Shown here piece by piece: positions 11,898 through 25,565 of a stretch of DNA of 64,000 nucleotides. The translations under genes and the position numbers were made by a program. The notes under the pieces are model-generated. The model was not told where the DNA came from. It saw only the letters and a program-made list of their open reading frames with translations, and ran no database searches. Each line of letters starts with the position of its first letter. Within the stretch, counting starts at the first letter, position 1. Source of the DNA: Gyrodactylus bullatarudis (taxonomy: Eukaryota > Platyhelminthes > Monogenea > Gyrodactylidea > Gyrodactylidae); the NCBI GenBank assembly GCA_012064415.1, contig SSNU01000062.1:593954-657953 (forward strand), in the 5' to 3' direction.

Positions 11898-14800
11898 TTT
11901 AGTTTTTTACTTAAAATTAATTGATAGGAATTCTTATTCAGGATTGGTCAATTTGTTTTCTCCTTTTTAATTGAGGTCATAATCAAAGCTGTTTTGAGAG
12001 CAAGAATTTGATCTATTTTTATCAATATCATTGAATTTACTGAATGTTGAAATTTAGAAAAGTTTAAAAAATCTTAATTGACACTCTTTCCACCGTTGGT
12101 CAATCAGAAAATTTTTTGGATGAATTCCCAAAAGATACTTCAAAATATGCTAATTTCTCTTGCCCATTTTTCACATCCTACTTCCTTCTTCATTGAATCT
12201 TCAACAAAATTATTATCAAATTGACCAAAAACAAGTTGTATCAATGTTACCTTTTTGTAATGGAAAATAAAAATTGATCAAGATTCCTCTTTGGAGAATT
12301 TTCTTTTGGGAAACTTCCCTTGAGGCATAATCTACAACTAAAAGGTAGAGAGAGATGACACGTCAAAAAGGAAGAAACAAGCTTCCCTTCGTTCACTTCT
12401 TCTTTCTTCCTAAAAGAATCTAGAAAGAATATAGTAAATTTACAAATCGATTCAACAAGTGTCATTTACAGAATACCTTTTTGTTTTTCAAATAAATCCA
12501 ACAATAAATCTAAAATGAGCACAGACTGTTTATTAGATGATTAGGGAATAAAACTGTAGTAGAATTCGTGAGTAGCCTTGTTCTTGTATAAAATTTGAAG
12601 ACCTGAAAATGTCTTTAATTCATTTACTGAATTCAGAACGTCTTTTTTCGAGTTAAAGATTTTACCCTTTGAATGATGCTGTAGTCATCTGTTGGAGCAA
12701 GATCTGGAATGTAGAGAGAACGTCAACATTGTTCTCTTTGAAAAAACCTTTAACTAATATTGAGACATGTGATCTGACCAAATCTGGAATATTGCTTAGT
12801 CTCTGTAGCACGAAATGATTCGATGTAATGAGCTCCTGTTTAACTGTAGCATCAGGCTAAAGCAATTGAGTGTATTATAATATCAATATCATAAAAAATG
12901 GAAAACCAGAGTATAATAACTCAGCCAATATCATCCTTTTCCTGAACATTAGAATCTATATTGGATCAGATATGTTTTGTTTTTCATGAGTTGTGTCTAA
13001 TTAAAAGTAATAAAGTTTTATACAAATATGTTTTTACTTCAAAATCTTGATAATATCTTTTTTCAGATGAATATAGTGTCCGTTCAATTTCTATATCAGA
13101 TTGAATGAACTTGGCGAAGAAGATAACATTAGTAATTACCATGAAAGAATGACAACAAAAGAAAAAAATCAATTAGATTTTTATTCGTGAAGGAACGATC
13201 ATATCTATTTTTATTAAAGGTTATCCGTTTCCTTTGCTTGGATGAGAAAATAGTTTGTTAACATTGTGAGAGTTGCATTTCTATGGATGAAACATGAAAC
13301 TTTCATCTGAACTTTTGAATTCTCTTTAAGTACACAAGCTGATATTTTGCTTTCTGACTAGCTGAAATATCGTATTCGATATCCTGATTGAGTCTTTTGT
13401 CTACTCCACGATAATTCTTCCAGTTACGAGTATATCCACTGTTTTGAGGAGCTAGAAAAACAATTTCGTTCTTATTCTGATTTAATTTATTGCTAAGAAA
13501 TGAATATTTTTGCGTTTTTGATCACTCCTTCTCTTGGCCATTGAGAGAAATAAGGATTGAAAGCACTCTCTAACTCTTTTGGTCTAAATGAAAGACACTT
13601 TAGAGTGAAGAAAATTTCATCAGATTGGTGGAGACTTTTAAGAATAAAATGTTTTCTCTTTAGTTATGAATCGATTAAAGTTTAGATTTTAGAGACTTGT
13701 AGAAACACGTGAATAAATTAGGTTTTCTTTCAGCCTCCAGTTTTAATCATTTTTAAGAGAGGAAATTATTTCCAATTGATCCTGTTTATTAGCAAAGATG
13801 AATTTGTGATTATTTAATCACAAATGCTAATGATGATTACAAGGGATTTTTAGGCTTTCTTTATATCAGTTTTGCTTACAAAAGACTTATTTCATTTGGA
13901 TCTGATTTCAAAGTGATAGGCAAAAAAATAAGAGTGTTTTGTATCTCAATTAAACATTTAAATCTACTCTTCAAAAAGCCAAATAAAACGCTGATCATGA
14001 TTGATTGATTGTTGCTTCAAAGAATTTTGAATTTGCTTAAGACTCGAGAACTTTGCATGCCTGACAGCTATACTGTATTTTTTCCCAAATAAAAACAATA
14101 AGAATATTTATTCGATTCCTATGATAAATTACTTAAATATCGATTTTTCAATCTTATACTCAAAATTAAAATTAAGTATCTGATCCAATTTTGCCTTTTG
14201 GTGTCTATGAATAAAACAAAATATTACTGATCCAATTTCTAGTAATTCTGAAATTCAACATATGGAAGCTTCAAATCAAAGTTGTTTTCTGCTGACAAAT
14301 GTTGCAAAAGTTCTTAAATAATCAATTTGGTTTAATTCTTGATCAGCTGATTTTCCCCTCTACATGTTTGAGTTTTTTCTTCTATGAGAACAAATTCTAT
14401 AGACCAGTTTACCACGAAATAAATTCTGAAAAGATGATTAAAATAAAATTTACTCTATTAAATTGATCCTCTTGCATTGACTGGCTAAAATATTAATTTC
14501 ACAGAGTATCTAGATCAAAATTGTTTGTTTCAACAAGACAATAAATTCTGTTATTTTTGTTCTTTCCTTCTGTAACATAAATAGAATCTTGCTGATAAAG
14601 AATTCTCCATTCGAGTTAGGAAAATAAGAGAGATTAAAGATCTAAAATTTATCACTGCTCAGAGAGAGCAAGTTCTTTAATCTCTTCACCCTTTTATATT
14701 TTCATAATACAGATTTGAAATTTCTTTGGTTTATGATTAATTTAACCGCATCTTAAAAATCTGTATTTAGCCTAATTTATAATAAGGGAGCATGCCAATT

Positions 14801-16216
14801 CGGTAGCCATTTACTATGAATTAGACGTATATGAACTGGTCTATGAAACCAATGTGATTAATTAATTTGAAATACTTTTTCAATCAAAACACTTCCGTTA
14901 TACTCGAGAAGGAGGAATATCCACAAAAATACAAGATTCTTTTTCATTTATATCTGATTTGAACCAGTATCTGTTTATATACACTTTTGTACTTTATTAA
15001 TTTGAAGATCAACTTCCAACACCTATTACTATAATTATATTATTTGAGATCAGATAAGCCAATGTCAAATAATAATTCCAAATACACATTCGAATTGATA
15101 TTAGATTTTCTCAGTAATGAATCATTACTAATGATCAAACAATTTTAATTTCTTTTTTCTTTTATTCTAACTTCAATGATCTTATTATCATTCTTTCAAA
15201 AAAGGAGACCATGTTTAATTTTTCAGATTATGTTTCTCTAACGTTAGTATTGAACATGAAATCTTGGATAATTCTTTCTTACTTTTCTTTCTGTGTTGGC
15301 AGAGAGGAATGAATTGCCGGTTTGATTGTCATTCGACACAAGAAGAACATTTGTATTTCACAAGATATGAGGAGGATTTTTGAATAATTTATTGACTGCG
15401 TAGTAAGGAAACTTCTTCTGTCAGGGAAATTTTGATTTTCGTTTTTTTTTATTTATGCTAAACAATTCATATGTATGCGCAAGATGCTGACAGTTATCCC
15501 AAGACTCTTCTTCCGTATTAGTATTCACAAAACTTTGTATGAATTCTTGGTATAAATCTATCAAAACCCAGAGAGACAAGCTCTGAATGTACAGATTAGT
15601 TCTTATTTTCTTACCTTAATTTCTCATAATTATTGCTCAAGGGATTTTATTCCCTTTCATCACATTCATGGAATAGAACAAATAAAATAATTATTTGAGA
15701 AACTTGATATTTCCTTAGTTAAAAGAAACTTTTCCTGTTTGTAATATAATTTGGGCTGGATAGATCATCTTCCCAATATATGCATGTTTAATATTTGCCT
15801 TGATTTTAATTTCTTTGATTTTTAAAAGTGAAATTATCTATAATTATTGATTTTCCTCTACTATAGTAGTCATTAAATTTTCTCAGATCACTTGTCCCAT
15901 TAATCGTAATCAAAATAAGATAATGATTCTGCATAACGGCACGAAATGATAGATGAAACTTTATTCAAACAATTTATAAATCAAGTATCAATTAATTAAT
16001 GTACCCTATTATATCCATTTCAGATGGGAATCATAGGGATAAGGCATGAATGAATTGAGTTGTTGAAAATCTTTAGCCAATCAGAGTAATTCAAATCATC
16101 CGACCAATAAAATTCCAATGTGCTTATTATTAGCAACAATATTAAAAATCTTTTATCTCATTCCCATTACCTATGATGTGGAGATTACAATTCGTATTGA
16201 TAAAGACTGAGGAAAA

Positions 16217-19200
16217 ATGAAGTCAAATAATAGCTTCACTAATTTCCTTAAGCGCCAAGATGATATTCTTTACTCGGAAGAAAATAATAAAGAAGAATTA
16301 ATTTACCTCGATTCAATCGACAATATTGGACAGAGTCAAGAGAAACATACAAAGTCCTGGGGCAAATTAAGAACTACCTTAAGATTTTCTGGCATTTCCA
16401 GGAGTTCTGGTAATAACTTTAATGAATATCATTCGAAAACCCGAGATCAACGAAGAGATTCTTTCATTGAACGATTCTCAACATTGAGATCTGAAAATTT
16501 CGATGGATCTATTGAGGAAAGATCCCGAAGATCAATAAAGGCTATTCCTGATTCCTGTACAAATCAGTTTAAAAGATGTAGCTCAGTCTATGGAAGGCAA
16601 CGACAGTCAAGCAGTAAAAGACCCTCCCCGTATCATCAATGTGGAAGTTATTCTTGTGGAAAATCAGGCGACAATGTTGATGAAGAAATTTCCTTAACTG
16701 GACAGAATAAACACAAAGCCAGCTTTGAAGATTGTTGTTCATTACCGGAAGGTGAAAATATTGATGTTGATGATGAAGACTTCTATGAAAGATGTATGAC
16801 AGAAAATCAAAAGACAACCATTCGGAAGAAACTTTTAAATGATTTTTGTCGAAGATTTGCAATGTCGTGCTCAGAAAATTTCACCTACATTAAAGAAGAA
16901 CATGATTCTGCCAAAATAGACGAATGTACCATACGAACAACAAAGATTTTCTTCCTGTGGGACCCACAGGGTAGTCCCCTACTAGTTTGGCTTACCATAT
17001 TGTCCTTTTCAATACTCTACAACATATGGATTATGATAGCAAGGCAAGCGTTTAGTGAGCTGAATGAGGCAGGAAAGATTGTGTGGTTCTATGCAGACAT
17101 TTTAACAGACATTGTTTACTTTTTTGATATAATTGTCCAGCTAAGGACGTCTCATCGAGAAATTGGATTAGCTGTATATCGTCAGAGTAAACTAACTTTA
17201 CATTATGTCAAAACGAAGGAGTTTCTCTTGGATTTATTAGCCCTACTACCGATAGATTGGATAATTTCAATGAAAAAGAAAGAATATCCCATATCAAGGT
17301 TTAACCGGTTCATGAAACTTCACAGATTTTGGCAGTGGAAAATGCTAGTTGAAAATCGAACAATATTCCCAAATATTTGGCGAGTATTAAATTTATTGCA
17401 TATCCTACTGCTGGGATGTCATTGGTTTGCCGCCTTCTACTACATGCTATCAGAGTTTGATGAATTTCAAAATCCCTGGGGCTATCCAGATCCCATAAAT
17501 AATCCAGACTTTAAAGATTTAAAAAAGAAGTATCTCATTAGTTTTTATTGGTCTGCATTGACCCTTACAACTATCGGATCAAGTAAAGAACTTCTGATTC
17601 AAAGGAACATGTTAGTTTAAATGAAAAAAATCCTGTCAGCAGTTTTTCTGAGGTTAAAATTACAATTATCACTCTGCAAATGAATGAATGTTTTTCGAAT
17701 GAAAATTTGATGAGGTTGAATTCTTTCTTTTCTCAACAAAATTGAAATTTGATAGAATTCAAATCTTACCTTCGTCATGAGATGAATTTTTTTTCTTCAT
17801 TTGATTTTCATCTAATCTATTTATATGTTCTTCGTAGACAACACGATATAAATACAACTTCGAAATATGAGGAAGTTTGGTGAGATAATTGAATCTTGGT
17901 GTTTTTCCTTTGTAGTTAAATCACACTGTATTAGCTTTTGATTGTGAATTATTATCGAGAGCATGTTTTGTCTACATTTTATTCAGTTTTGCTCGCAATT
18001 TTATTCAATGTTGTTGTTTTGTTAATTTATATTGCTTATTCGTTTGTGATCGCATAATTAAATTGAATATTTTATTCCTCTCTCAAGGTATGCTTTCACC
18101 ATAGTTGCCTATTTCTTGGGAGTGTTCATTTTTGCAACAATCGTTGGTGAGTTTCCACAATAATTTGCTCATCTGGAATAACCATAACCGTATTGTGATT
18201 TAGGTCAAGTCGGAAATATCATCACCAATAGGAATGCAACACGTTTGGAATTTGAATCAATTCTGGTAAGCTTCAAATTTCAAGCCGCTTAACACATTTG
18301 ATAATAATTGTTGATAATACAATAGGATAAAGCAAAAAATTATATGAGACTCCACAATGTTCCGACAGATATGCAGAAGAGAGTTCTCCGCTGGTACGAT
18401 TACGCCTGGTCTAGGTGAGTTTTATCAATTTATCCTAACCGCCATTATAAAATTGAAAGCTTTTATCATTTATTCTTATCGTTTCCAATAAAATCATTTT
18501 AAATTCTAATCAAATAGCTAAAGCAATAATAAGAAGAAAGAAAGCTAGCTAGCTTAGTGAAAAGTTTAGAATTATTTAGAATAGAATCAAAGAAAAAAAG
18601 AAGATATATTTTGAAATGTAGGACCGTTAGAGTTTTTCAAGAGGTTTATTTACTTTTGTGATTGTGGAAAGAAGGAAAAATTACTTTTGTTGACAATAAA
18701 GCTTAAAGATTGTTCTCTTTTTTCATGTTCAAACAAGAGAAAATGATTATGCCTCTTTTGAAAAATCCATAAATTTAGTTTTTTCCTAACAATTAAATTA
18801 CATGTTTTTTGCCAAAATTAAATTTTTTCTTAGTTATTAAAGAATCAATTTGACATTTCAGCCCGATTATCAAAAAGAGCTAGCGATAATTTTACATGAT
18901 ACTAATGAATGAATTTTGTTTGAATTAAATTGTTTAGTAGCTTCATTTCCACCTGTTTTTTCAGTCAATTTTAGGTATTTTACTTTGCCACAGATGCTAA
19001 GAAAAGAGTTCGTAACATTTAATGAAAAAAAATGAAATACTCAATGTTTTTTACGAGAAAAGAATCACACATTCTCACAATCAATCTTGTATCAAGAAAT
19101 AATTACTTTTTATCTTGTTTCTCCTCTGTCCAGTTCTTTTAGTCTTATCTGAAAGGACAAAAGAAATGTTTGAATGATCTCTCCTTCTTTTTAATCTATG

Positions 19201-22200
19201 CCTTATGCCAACAACTCAATCCTAGAGATTAAATATGTGTATGGCTAATTTGTTCTATTGGTGATCGGGAAGAAACAACAACTCACCAATGTCCAATCCC
19301 TATAGATTCTGGCTGATTTTGATGGATGAATGTTATATATCCCTTTATCTTTTATTCTTTCAAGAATTATTCTTTCTTCTTACTCGGAATTTTAATCCAG
19401 AAGCTTACTTGATCTAGCTCTATTTGTTTTTCTCAAATATCATTATTGTGAAATTTTAGATTTTTTATAAATTATCATTTTTCAGATTAATCATCATCAG
19501 GGCAGCCAAAATTATGCTTTGGAATATTTTTGATTATTTTCAGCCTCTGTGAATAAAGAATTTTTTAGACTATTTTGATGTCAACATGAATATAATCAGA
19601 CTATTTGAATGAAAAACACAAGCCTTCTCACATTTTGTGTAATCTTGTTCAGATAATGAAGGATTGTCTATAGAGTTTTTTACTTTAACCCTTTCGGTGC
19701 CGATGAACATATATGTTGCAATCATTTTGTAGAACTCGATAGTTATATATAATCTTCGCCGATTATGTATAATAATCAAGCCTCTGATCATTATATATAA
19801 TTCTTATCTTGAATGAAGAAAAACTCTGACGATTATATAAAACTCTCGTCTGATAAAATAGGAGGGGTAGTAACATACATGCCAACCATAAAGAACATGG
19901 TGTACCTAATAATGGTATGAAGAACTATTGTATACTAAGTTGCCAAGGCCATGTTCCTTTCCTTCTTCGTGAGACTGATATTATCAAATAAAGAAAATTT
20001 AGGTCCCTCAATTATTCATTATGAATCCTAAAGAAAGGTTCTATCAAATTTTAGATGAAAAGAATTATGCTAAAAATTCTCAAATCTTACCTGAGCAAGA
20101 ATAAAACTGTTTATTAGATAAGATCAAATATGCTCATGCAGGTCAAAAACTAAAGCCTGAACACTACAGGCTTAAGAGGAAATTTAATTACCAGGCAATC
20201 GATGGTGTATCTAAAATAATTTCAAACGTCGAAAATGACAATGTTATCAAATACTATGCAAAGAGAGAGGATATTTATGATATAATTTTAGAATGTCATT
20301 TAAGAATGGGACATGCAAAATCAAAAATGACTAAATCCGAAGTTGACTCTAAATACAAGAACATTTCGATGGATCAGATAAAAAATTTTATTTCTCTCTG
20401 CGATCATTGTATGAAAAATCTTCCAAAGCAAAATAAAGGTTTGGTTGTCAAACCTATTTTATCAAAAAATTTCATTTGAACGATAATATTGTCGAACTTC
20501 ATCAAAAATATTACTATTATTTGGTTCTGAACTCATGAGGGAAGGTTAGAGAAAACGGACGTATATTATAGTGATTAACGTTATATTTCGCCAGGTCTCT
20601 TCAGAATCTACCCTTTTCAATTCCCGAGCTCAGATGGATCTGATTGATTACCAACCATCGCCGGACAACTAATTCAAGTTTATATTAGTGGTTCAAGATC
20701 ACTTTACAAAATTTGTTAACTTGCGCCCTTTGAAATCAAAAACAGCAGCGGAAGTGAAATCTAAACTATTGGAAATATTTTCTACATTTGGACCTCCTAA
20801 AATACTCCAATCAGACAATGGCAGAGAATTCAATAATGCCCTCGCCAATGAATTTCCGGGATTAACTATTGTACATGGTCGTCCCAGACACAGTCAATCA
20901 CAAGGTTCAGTAGAACGTGCTAACAGAGACATTGAGGATATTCTCAAGCGTTGGCTTCATGAAAATAAAACTTCTTGCTGGGCAAAGGGCGTGCTCAAAG
21001 TTCAGATGATCAAAAATAATAGATATCATCGAACAATAAAATCAACTCCTATTATTGTTTGGAGTAGATTTTATCAACGAAAAAGATGAGTTCTCTGAGG
21101 ATCATTATGTCAGTTTTGAAGACAACATGGAAATGCTCGAAGGTAATTTAATTCTTATGTTAATTATTTTTAGAATCTCAAGAATTGAATGGAACCCAAA
21201 AAGATCTAAGAGAGAGAGCAAGAGAAAATCAAATTGTATGCGCAACAAAAATGTTAAAGAACAACAAATTGATTCGCGCTGAAGTTGGAGAAAATGTTCT
21301 TGTACCAATACCTGAAATCGAAAGATCACGAATTGATGACAGAAACTTGCTTGGTGTCGTAACCGAAATTAAGGAAATCGGCTACTCAGTAGCTTGTGAA
21401 AACGGTAATCTTCAAGGTGTATTGGGCCAATAAAGGAAAAAATCTTAAATATCAAAGATAAGCCTAATGAGGTATTGAGTGTACGAACAGCAAGCTCGAA
21501 ACAATCTCGTTCAGGTGGGCAAGGTTTTCTTAAGTGCAACTGTACCTCAGGTTGTAATACAAGGATGTGCAAGTGTCGAAAAAACCATGTTACATGCAAC
21601 TCCAAGTGCCATTCATCCTTAAGCTGCGAAAATAAATGCTGAAATTTAAGAAAATTATCGTCAGAGTTTTTCTTCATTCAAGATAAGAATTATATATAAT
21701 GATCAGAGGCTTGATTATTATACATAATCGGCGAAGATTATATATAACTATCGAGTTCTACAAAATGATTGCAACATATATATGTATATGTCCAGTTTCC
21801 AACTTTTTTGAACCTTCATAACTCTACCAGTTTGATAGGTTTCTGGATCAATTAAAGTTTAAATTGAAGCCCACAATGTGAACTTTCATTAGTAATATTT
21901 TTGACCAAATAACGTGGTATCTTCATAGCTAAATTTTGGTTTTTATAAAACTTGTGTAATAGTCTCGGCACCGAAAGGGTTAAATGAGTTTTAGGATCAT
22001 CCAATAAGAAATAAGAGCTTTTTATTCGTCACTTTCTAGTGAATAGTCTTAACATAAAAACTAAAATTTGAAATCTTATATTTTAATTTAAAGTTTTATG
22101 ATATCTTCTGTTAAGTTTCTAAGTATATTCAAAGATCATCTAAAATTCAACACAAGTGATAGGCTTGTTAACAAATTTTGCCCAGAAATAGCGTTTAAGA

Positions 22201-25200
22201 GAAAATCTTCGATCATACAGGTTATTTATGCTAAGACTACTGATTGATTTTTTTGGATAAAGAAATTATATAAAGCATTTTCACAGATTTTTTGGCATAT
22301 AAAAAGCATATTTATGTAGAATATTTTAGAAAATATATTCCATAAAAATTGGCATATTTTTGGATTCCCTGATCATCATAAATATTATTTTCGAGAAACT
22401 CAACTCTCTGAGAAATTTTATCAGAATTGGATATTTTTGGAAAATTTTCAGACTTTATTTTGTTGAGAATATTCCAATTAAATTACTACTATGAATTGAC
22501 TTTTACAGAATAATTTGAATCATATTCCTCAAGTTGTATGATTATTGAAGAATTGTAATTCCTTTTTATAAATGCTGATGATGTGTGGATGGAAGAAAAA
22601 CTTTATTCAAACATTAAGAGAGAGATGTTTCGTGAAGCTTAATGTAAATTTTCCTTGATGGATTTCTTTCATAAATCATTTCGACGTGAGATGGATACTC
22701 ATTTATAGCTGATATTTTTATTGCTGTTATGATTTTGTACTATAGAACATATTCCTGAATAGATAAGCAAAAGATTTTTGATAGCAATTCATTAAAGAGA
22801 AATGTTTAGTTCAACCGAGATTCATGGTTTAAACTCAGAATAAAAATTTGATAATTATCTGATCATTTTAGAGATGAAGAAATCGATTAAAGAAATCATA
22901 ATACAAGTTACACGTCTCTTTGCGCAAAATTCAAATTCTTGAATAATTCGAATACTTTGATCCAATTTTTCATGAAATCTATCCAATCATTTGATCATAT
23001 GAACCTATCTGGAATATAATAATCTCAGTACTGAAAGTCCTAAATGAATCAACAGTACTTAATGAAATTGAGATAAATAATTTCTCTGTCAACAGTTAAC
23101 TTTTATGGAAAAATCCATTTTATTCATGGAAAAATTTGATTACATTTTCAAATTTTCCACAATATTCTTAGGTAATAAAATTAATTTGAAAATAACAATT
23201 TCCATTCAGAATTGTTTCTCCACAAAATTAGTTTGCTGTAGAAATTTTGTAGTTAATCAATTTATCCTTGAGCATTTTGTAGAATCTTTCTACCAACTCA
23301 AAGCCTATTTTTCCCTGTTTATTATCTAAATGTACATTTTATCTTTTTATATCGTGAAATGTCGTAGCAATCTAGGCACGATAAGCTTCTCGAAGTGTTA
23401 AATTAATTTTTCTCCCTCTGCCTGAGGTTAGAATAATTTTGCCTTTTGAAAGATATTCTCAATAGATCTTTTACATTTCCTTATTATTAGATCTTTTTTC
23501 TTACAATGAATTTCTTTTGATTCCCAAGAGGTCGAACACATGGGGGTGGGGATATTAATCAATTGGAATTATTACCAGACAAACTAAAAACTGAAATGGC
23601 TCTTCATGTCAACTTGAAAGTTTTGAAAAAGGTAAGCACTCAAACTTACTGTCCCTTCATCTGAATTTATATGAATCTTCAAACACTTTTAGGTTTATAT
23701 TTTCCAAGAATGCAGACCTGAATTCCTCCATGATCTCGTCTTGAAGATGAAGCCATACATTTTCACGCCCGGTGATTACATTTGCAGAACAGGCGAAGTG
23801 GCTAGGGAACTTTTCATAATAGCTGATGGAGTCTTGGAAGTTATAAAGTCAGTTTTTTCTATAGATGAATAAATTGAATTCTATATTTGAATTGCTAACT
23901 GATATTTTTGAGCACAATAGACATTACAAAATATCAAAATCCATAAAACTTGACAAAATTCGAAAAAAATTCTAGCCTTAAGGAATTCACAACAGCTTGT
24001 AATACTATGCTAAATTAATAATAAATTTTGACGAAAAAAAACTTTTCTCATAAAAAATTAGCATATGGTACAAGCTGAAAAAAATTCCAAAATAGATAGC
24101 TTTTGGCACATCTAGGAATTACTGGAAATTTTTACAGAATTTCACTTATTTTGTTCACATGAAAAATATCCTTTTTCCAAGAATTAGGCTAAAGCTTTTG
24201 AAAAATTTCAGAATCTTCCGACAAGCCATCCAAGTGGTTTTTAAGGCGTCTAACTACTAAAATAAAATCTAAAAATTTACCAGTTTTTTCTTAATTTTCT
24301 AAACCTCTCTGGATGCGCTGTATCTGAGATGAGATGCAATTTACTAAAATTTCTTAGTGATCAAGGAGTAGTCCTAACCAAAATGGGAAGTGGAGATTTC
24401 TTCGGGGAAATTGGAGTTCTCAATCTCGATGAAGGAATCAACAAGTGAGTCTATTGGAATCAATAACTGGGTGTAGTATAAAAAATCATTGAAGAAAGAA
24501 TAAAAAATGCATATTTTTAAAGCAAATCTTATTCCTTGTACTGTTAAGTACAATCTATACGTAGATGAAGTTGAATTTCTTATCAACTTTTTACAGCTTT
24601 GATTACAATGATTTTCACTAGCTACTTATAAGAGTACTAATCCCGTGGGGATTTTGATTTTTTCTCACAATGTTGTAATGAAAATATTATTATTGCATTA
24701 CAATGTTATTATTATTATTATCAATTTCTTTCTTATATACTTATGACTTATTTGCTTAACTTTATTTATTACAGACGAACAGCTAATGTAAAAGCAGTCG
24801 GTTATGTTGAGTTGTTTGTTTTACATAGACAAGATGTTTTGGAAGCTCTTAAAGAACATCCAGATGCAGAAGTAAGCAATTTAAGGAATTTATTTGAATA
24901 ATTATAATTTACTAAACTGTATTCCAAAATTAGAAACTAATCATTCAACTTGGAACTCAACGATTAAATGAAATCAAAAATGATAGAAATAAGTTAAGGA
25001 ATATTCCAACACCCGCCAATCTTATTAAAGAACTTGAGGAAAATTCTAGCCAAAATTTTAAAAATAAAGATGAGTGAGTTATTCATAGTTTGAATTCATC
25101 ATATTTTTTAATTTTTATTTCATAGAAAACAAATAACTATCGAAACTTGTGATGAAGATTATAAATATCTTATGAAAATTGTAAGTCTATCTACTTTCAA

Positions 25201-25350
25201 GTAACTGTACAATTTATCATTTGATAAATATATTTTTCAATTTAGACGAATGAAAAAAGAACATTAATCAGTGAGAGAGACAAACTTTTGGAAAATAATA
25301 TGAAAATGAAGAAACATATCGAGGAGCTTGAGAGATTGTTGCAAGAGTAA
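16217..25350 (+). CDS. Cyclic-nucleotide-gated cation channel, CNGA type
   Basis: Eleven exons keep frame at every junction and give about 781 residues: 16217-17610, 18088-18146, 18204-18265, 18326-18414, 23529-23631, 23693-23847, 24358-24444, 24775-24871, 24934-25073, 25126-25180, 25246-25350. Exon 1 (cassette B) holds a Ser/Arg-rich N-terminus, S1-S5 and the pore (FYWSALTLTTIG). Exons 2-4 encode S6 (FLGVFIFATIVG) and the C-linker (RVLRWYDYAWSRG). Exons 5-8 encode the rest of the C-linker and the nucleotide-binding domain, with GGGDINQLELLPDKLKTE, GDFFGEIGVLNLD and KRTANVKAVGY. The last exons form a heptad-rich tail (ERDKLLENNMKMKKHIEELE) like the CNGA C-terminal leucine zipper used in subunit assembly. 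The pore has TIGSS where CNGA channels have TIGET, losing the calcium-binding Glu. The fourth intron (18415-23528) hosts a DNA transposon. Such channels carry cation current gated by cGMP or cAMP at the plasma membrane, usually in sensory cells. Confidence 0.92.
19689..21979 (+). mobile_element. KRBA2/Ginger-like DNA transposon flanked by TTAA
   Basis: Inverted ends (CCCTTTCGGTGCCGA at the left; the reverse complement of TCGGCACCGAAAGGG at the right) bracket a cut-and-paste element whose gene is a gypsy-type integrase. Inner TIR portions of about 130 bp are nearly identical (left about 19705-19835, right about 21655-21785). The right arm has an extra segment of roughly 190 bp next to its tip that the left arm lacks. 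TTAA stands at both outer borders (19685-19688 and 21980-21983) and also next to a solo end at 43582, suggesting a TTAA target site. It is inserted in the CNG intron in the same orientation as the gene. Confidence 0.85.
20022..21642 (+). pseudogene. Decayed integrase-type transposase of the KRBA2-like element
   Basis: The reading starts MNPKERFYQILDEKNY and shows an N-terminal HHCC zinc-binding module (CHLRMGHAKSK, later LCDHCMKNLP) at about 20295-20420. The catalytic core has ILVVQDHFTKFVNL, ILQSDNGREFNN and a Glu in QGSVERANRD (20690-20940). The C-terminal part includes GENVLVPIPEIERSR and a Cys-rich tail (KCNCTSGC, then MCKCRK and further Cys pairs) ending at 21642, an arrangement typical of KRBA2-like integrases. 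At least three in-frame stops (for example near 20101, 20478 and 20670) and later frame changes show that it is dead. Confidence 0.85.
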
Positions 25351-25565
25351 TGAAAATCTTTATTTATTTTATATTCTAGGCAAAATGAAAACAACCGATA
25401 TAGACCTAAATAATTTCGAAGATTTCAGTATATATAATGTGAAGAATGCCTTCGAAGTGCTAATTTTATATAAAATATAGTTTCTATGAAATATAATCAT
25501 TTTTATGTTCGAGTGATTCACGTAGATGTTCAAAAACATCCGAAAATCCACTTAAATACATAATT

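Larger units (their letters stand above)
8795..16216. other. Long gene-free stretch inside the CNG locus
   Basis: More than 7 kb of AT-rich DNA between the two CNG first exons. I looked for C-linker and CNBD exons (FATIVG-like, GDFFGEIG-like) and saw none. Two inverted-repeat elements, 9941-10373 and 11219-11897, are listed separately. If cassette A splices to 18088, all of this is intron; the promoter of cassette B should lie near its 3' end. Confidence 0.55.

Noticed and set aside
12247..12465. A 72-codon minus-strand frame
   Set aside because: No homology, low complexity and no splice context; consistent with chance in AT-rich DNA.
22570..22600. Another CTGATGA followed by an A-rich stretch
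   Set aside because: No pairing stem I or stem III could be drawn and GAAA is misplaced.
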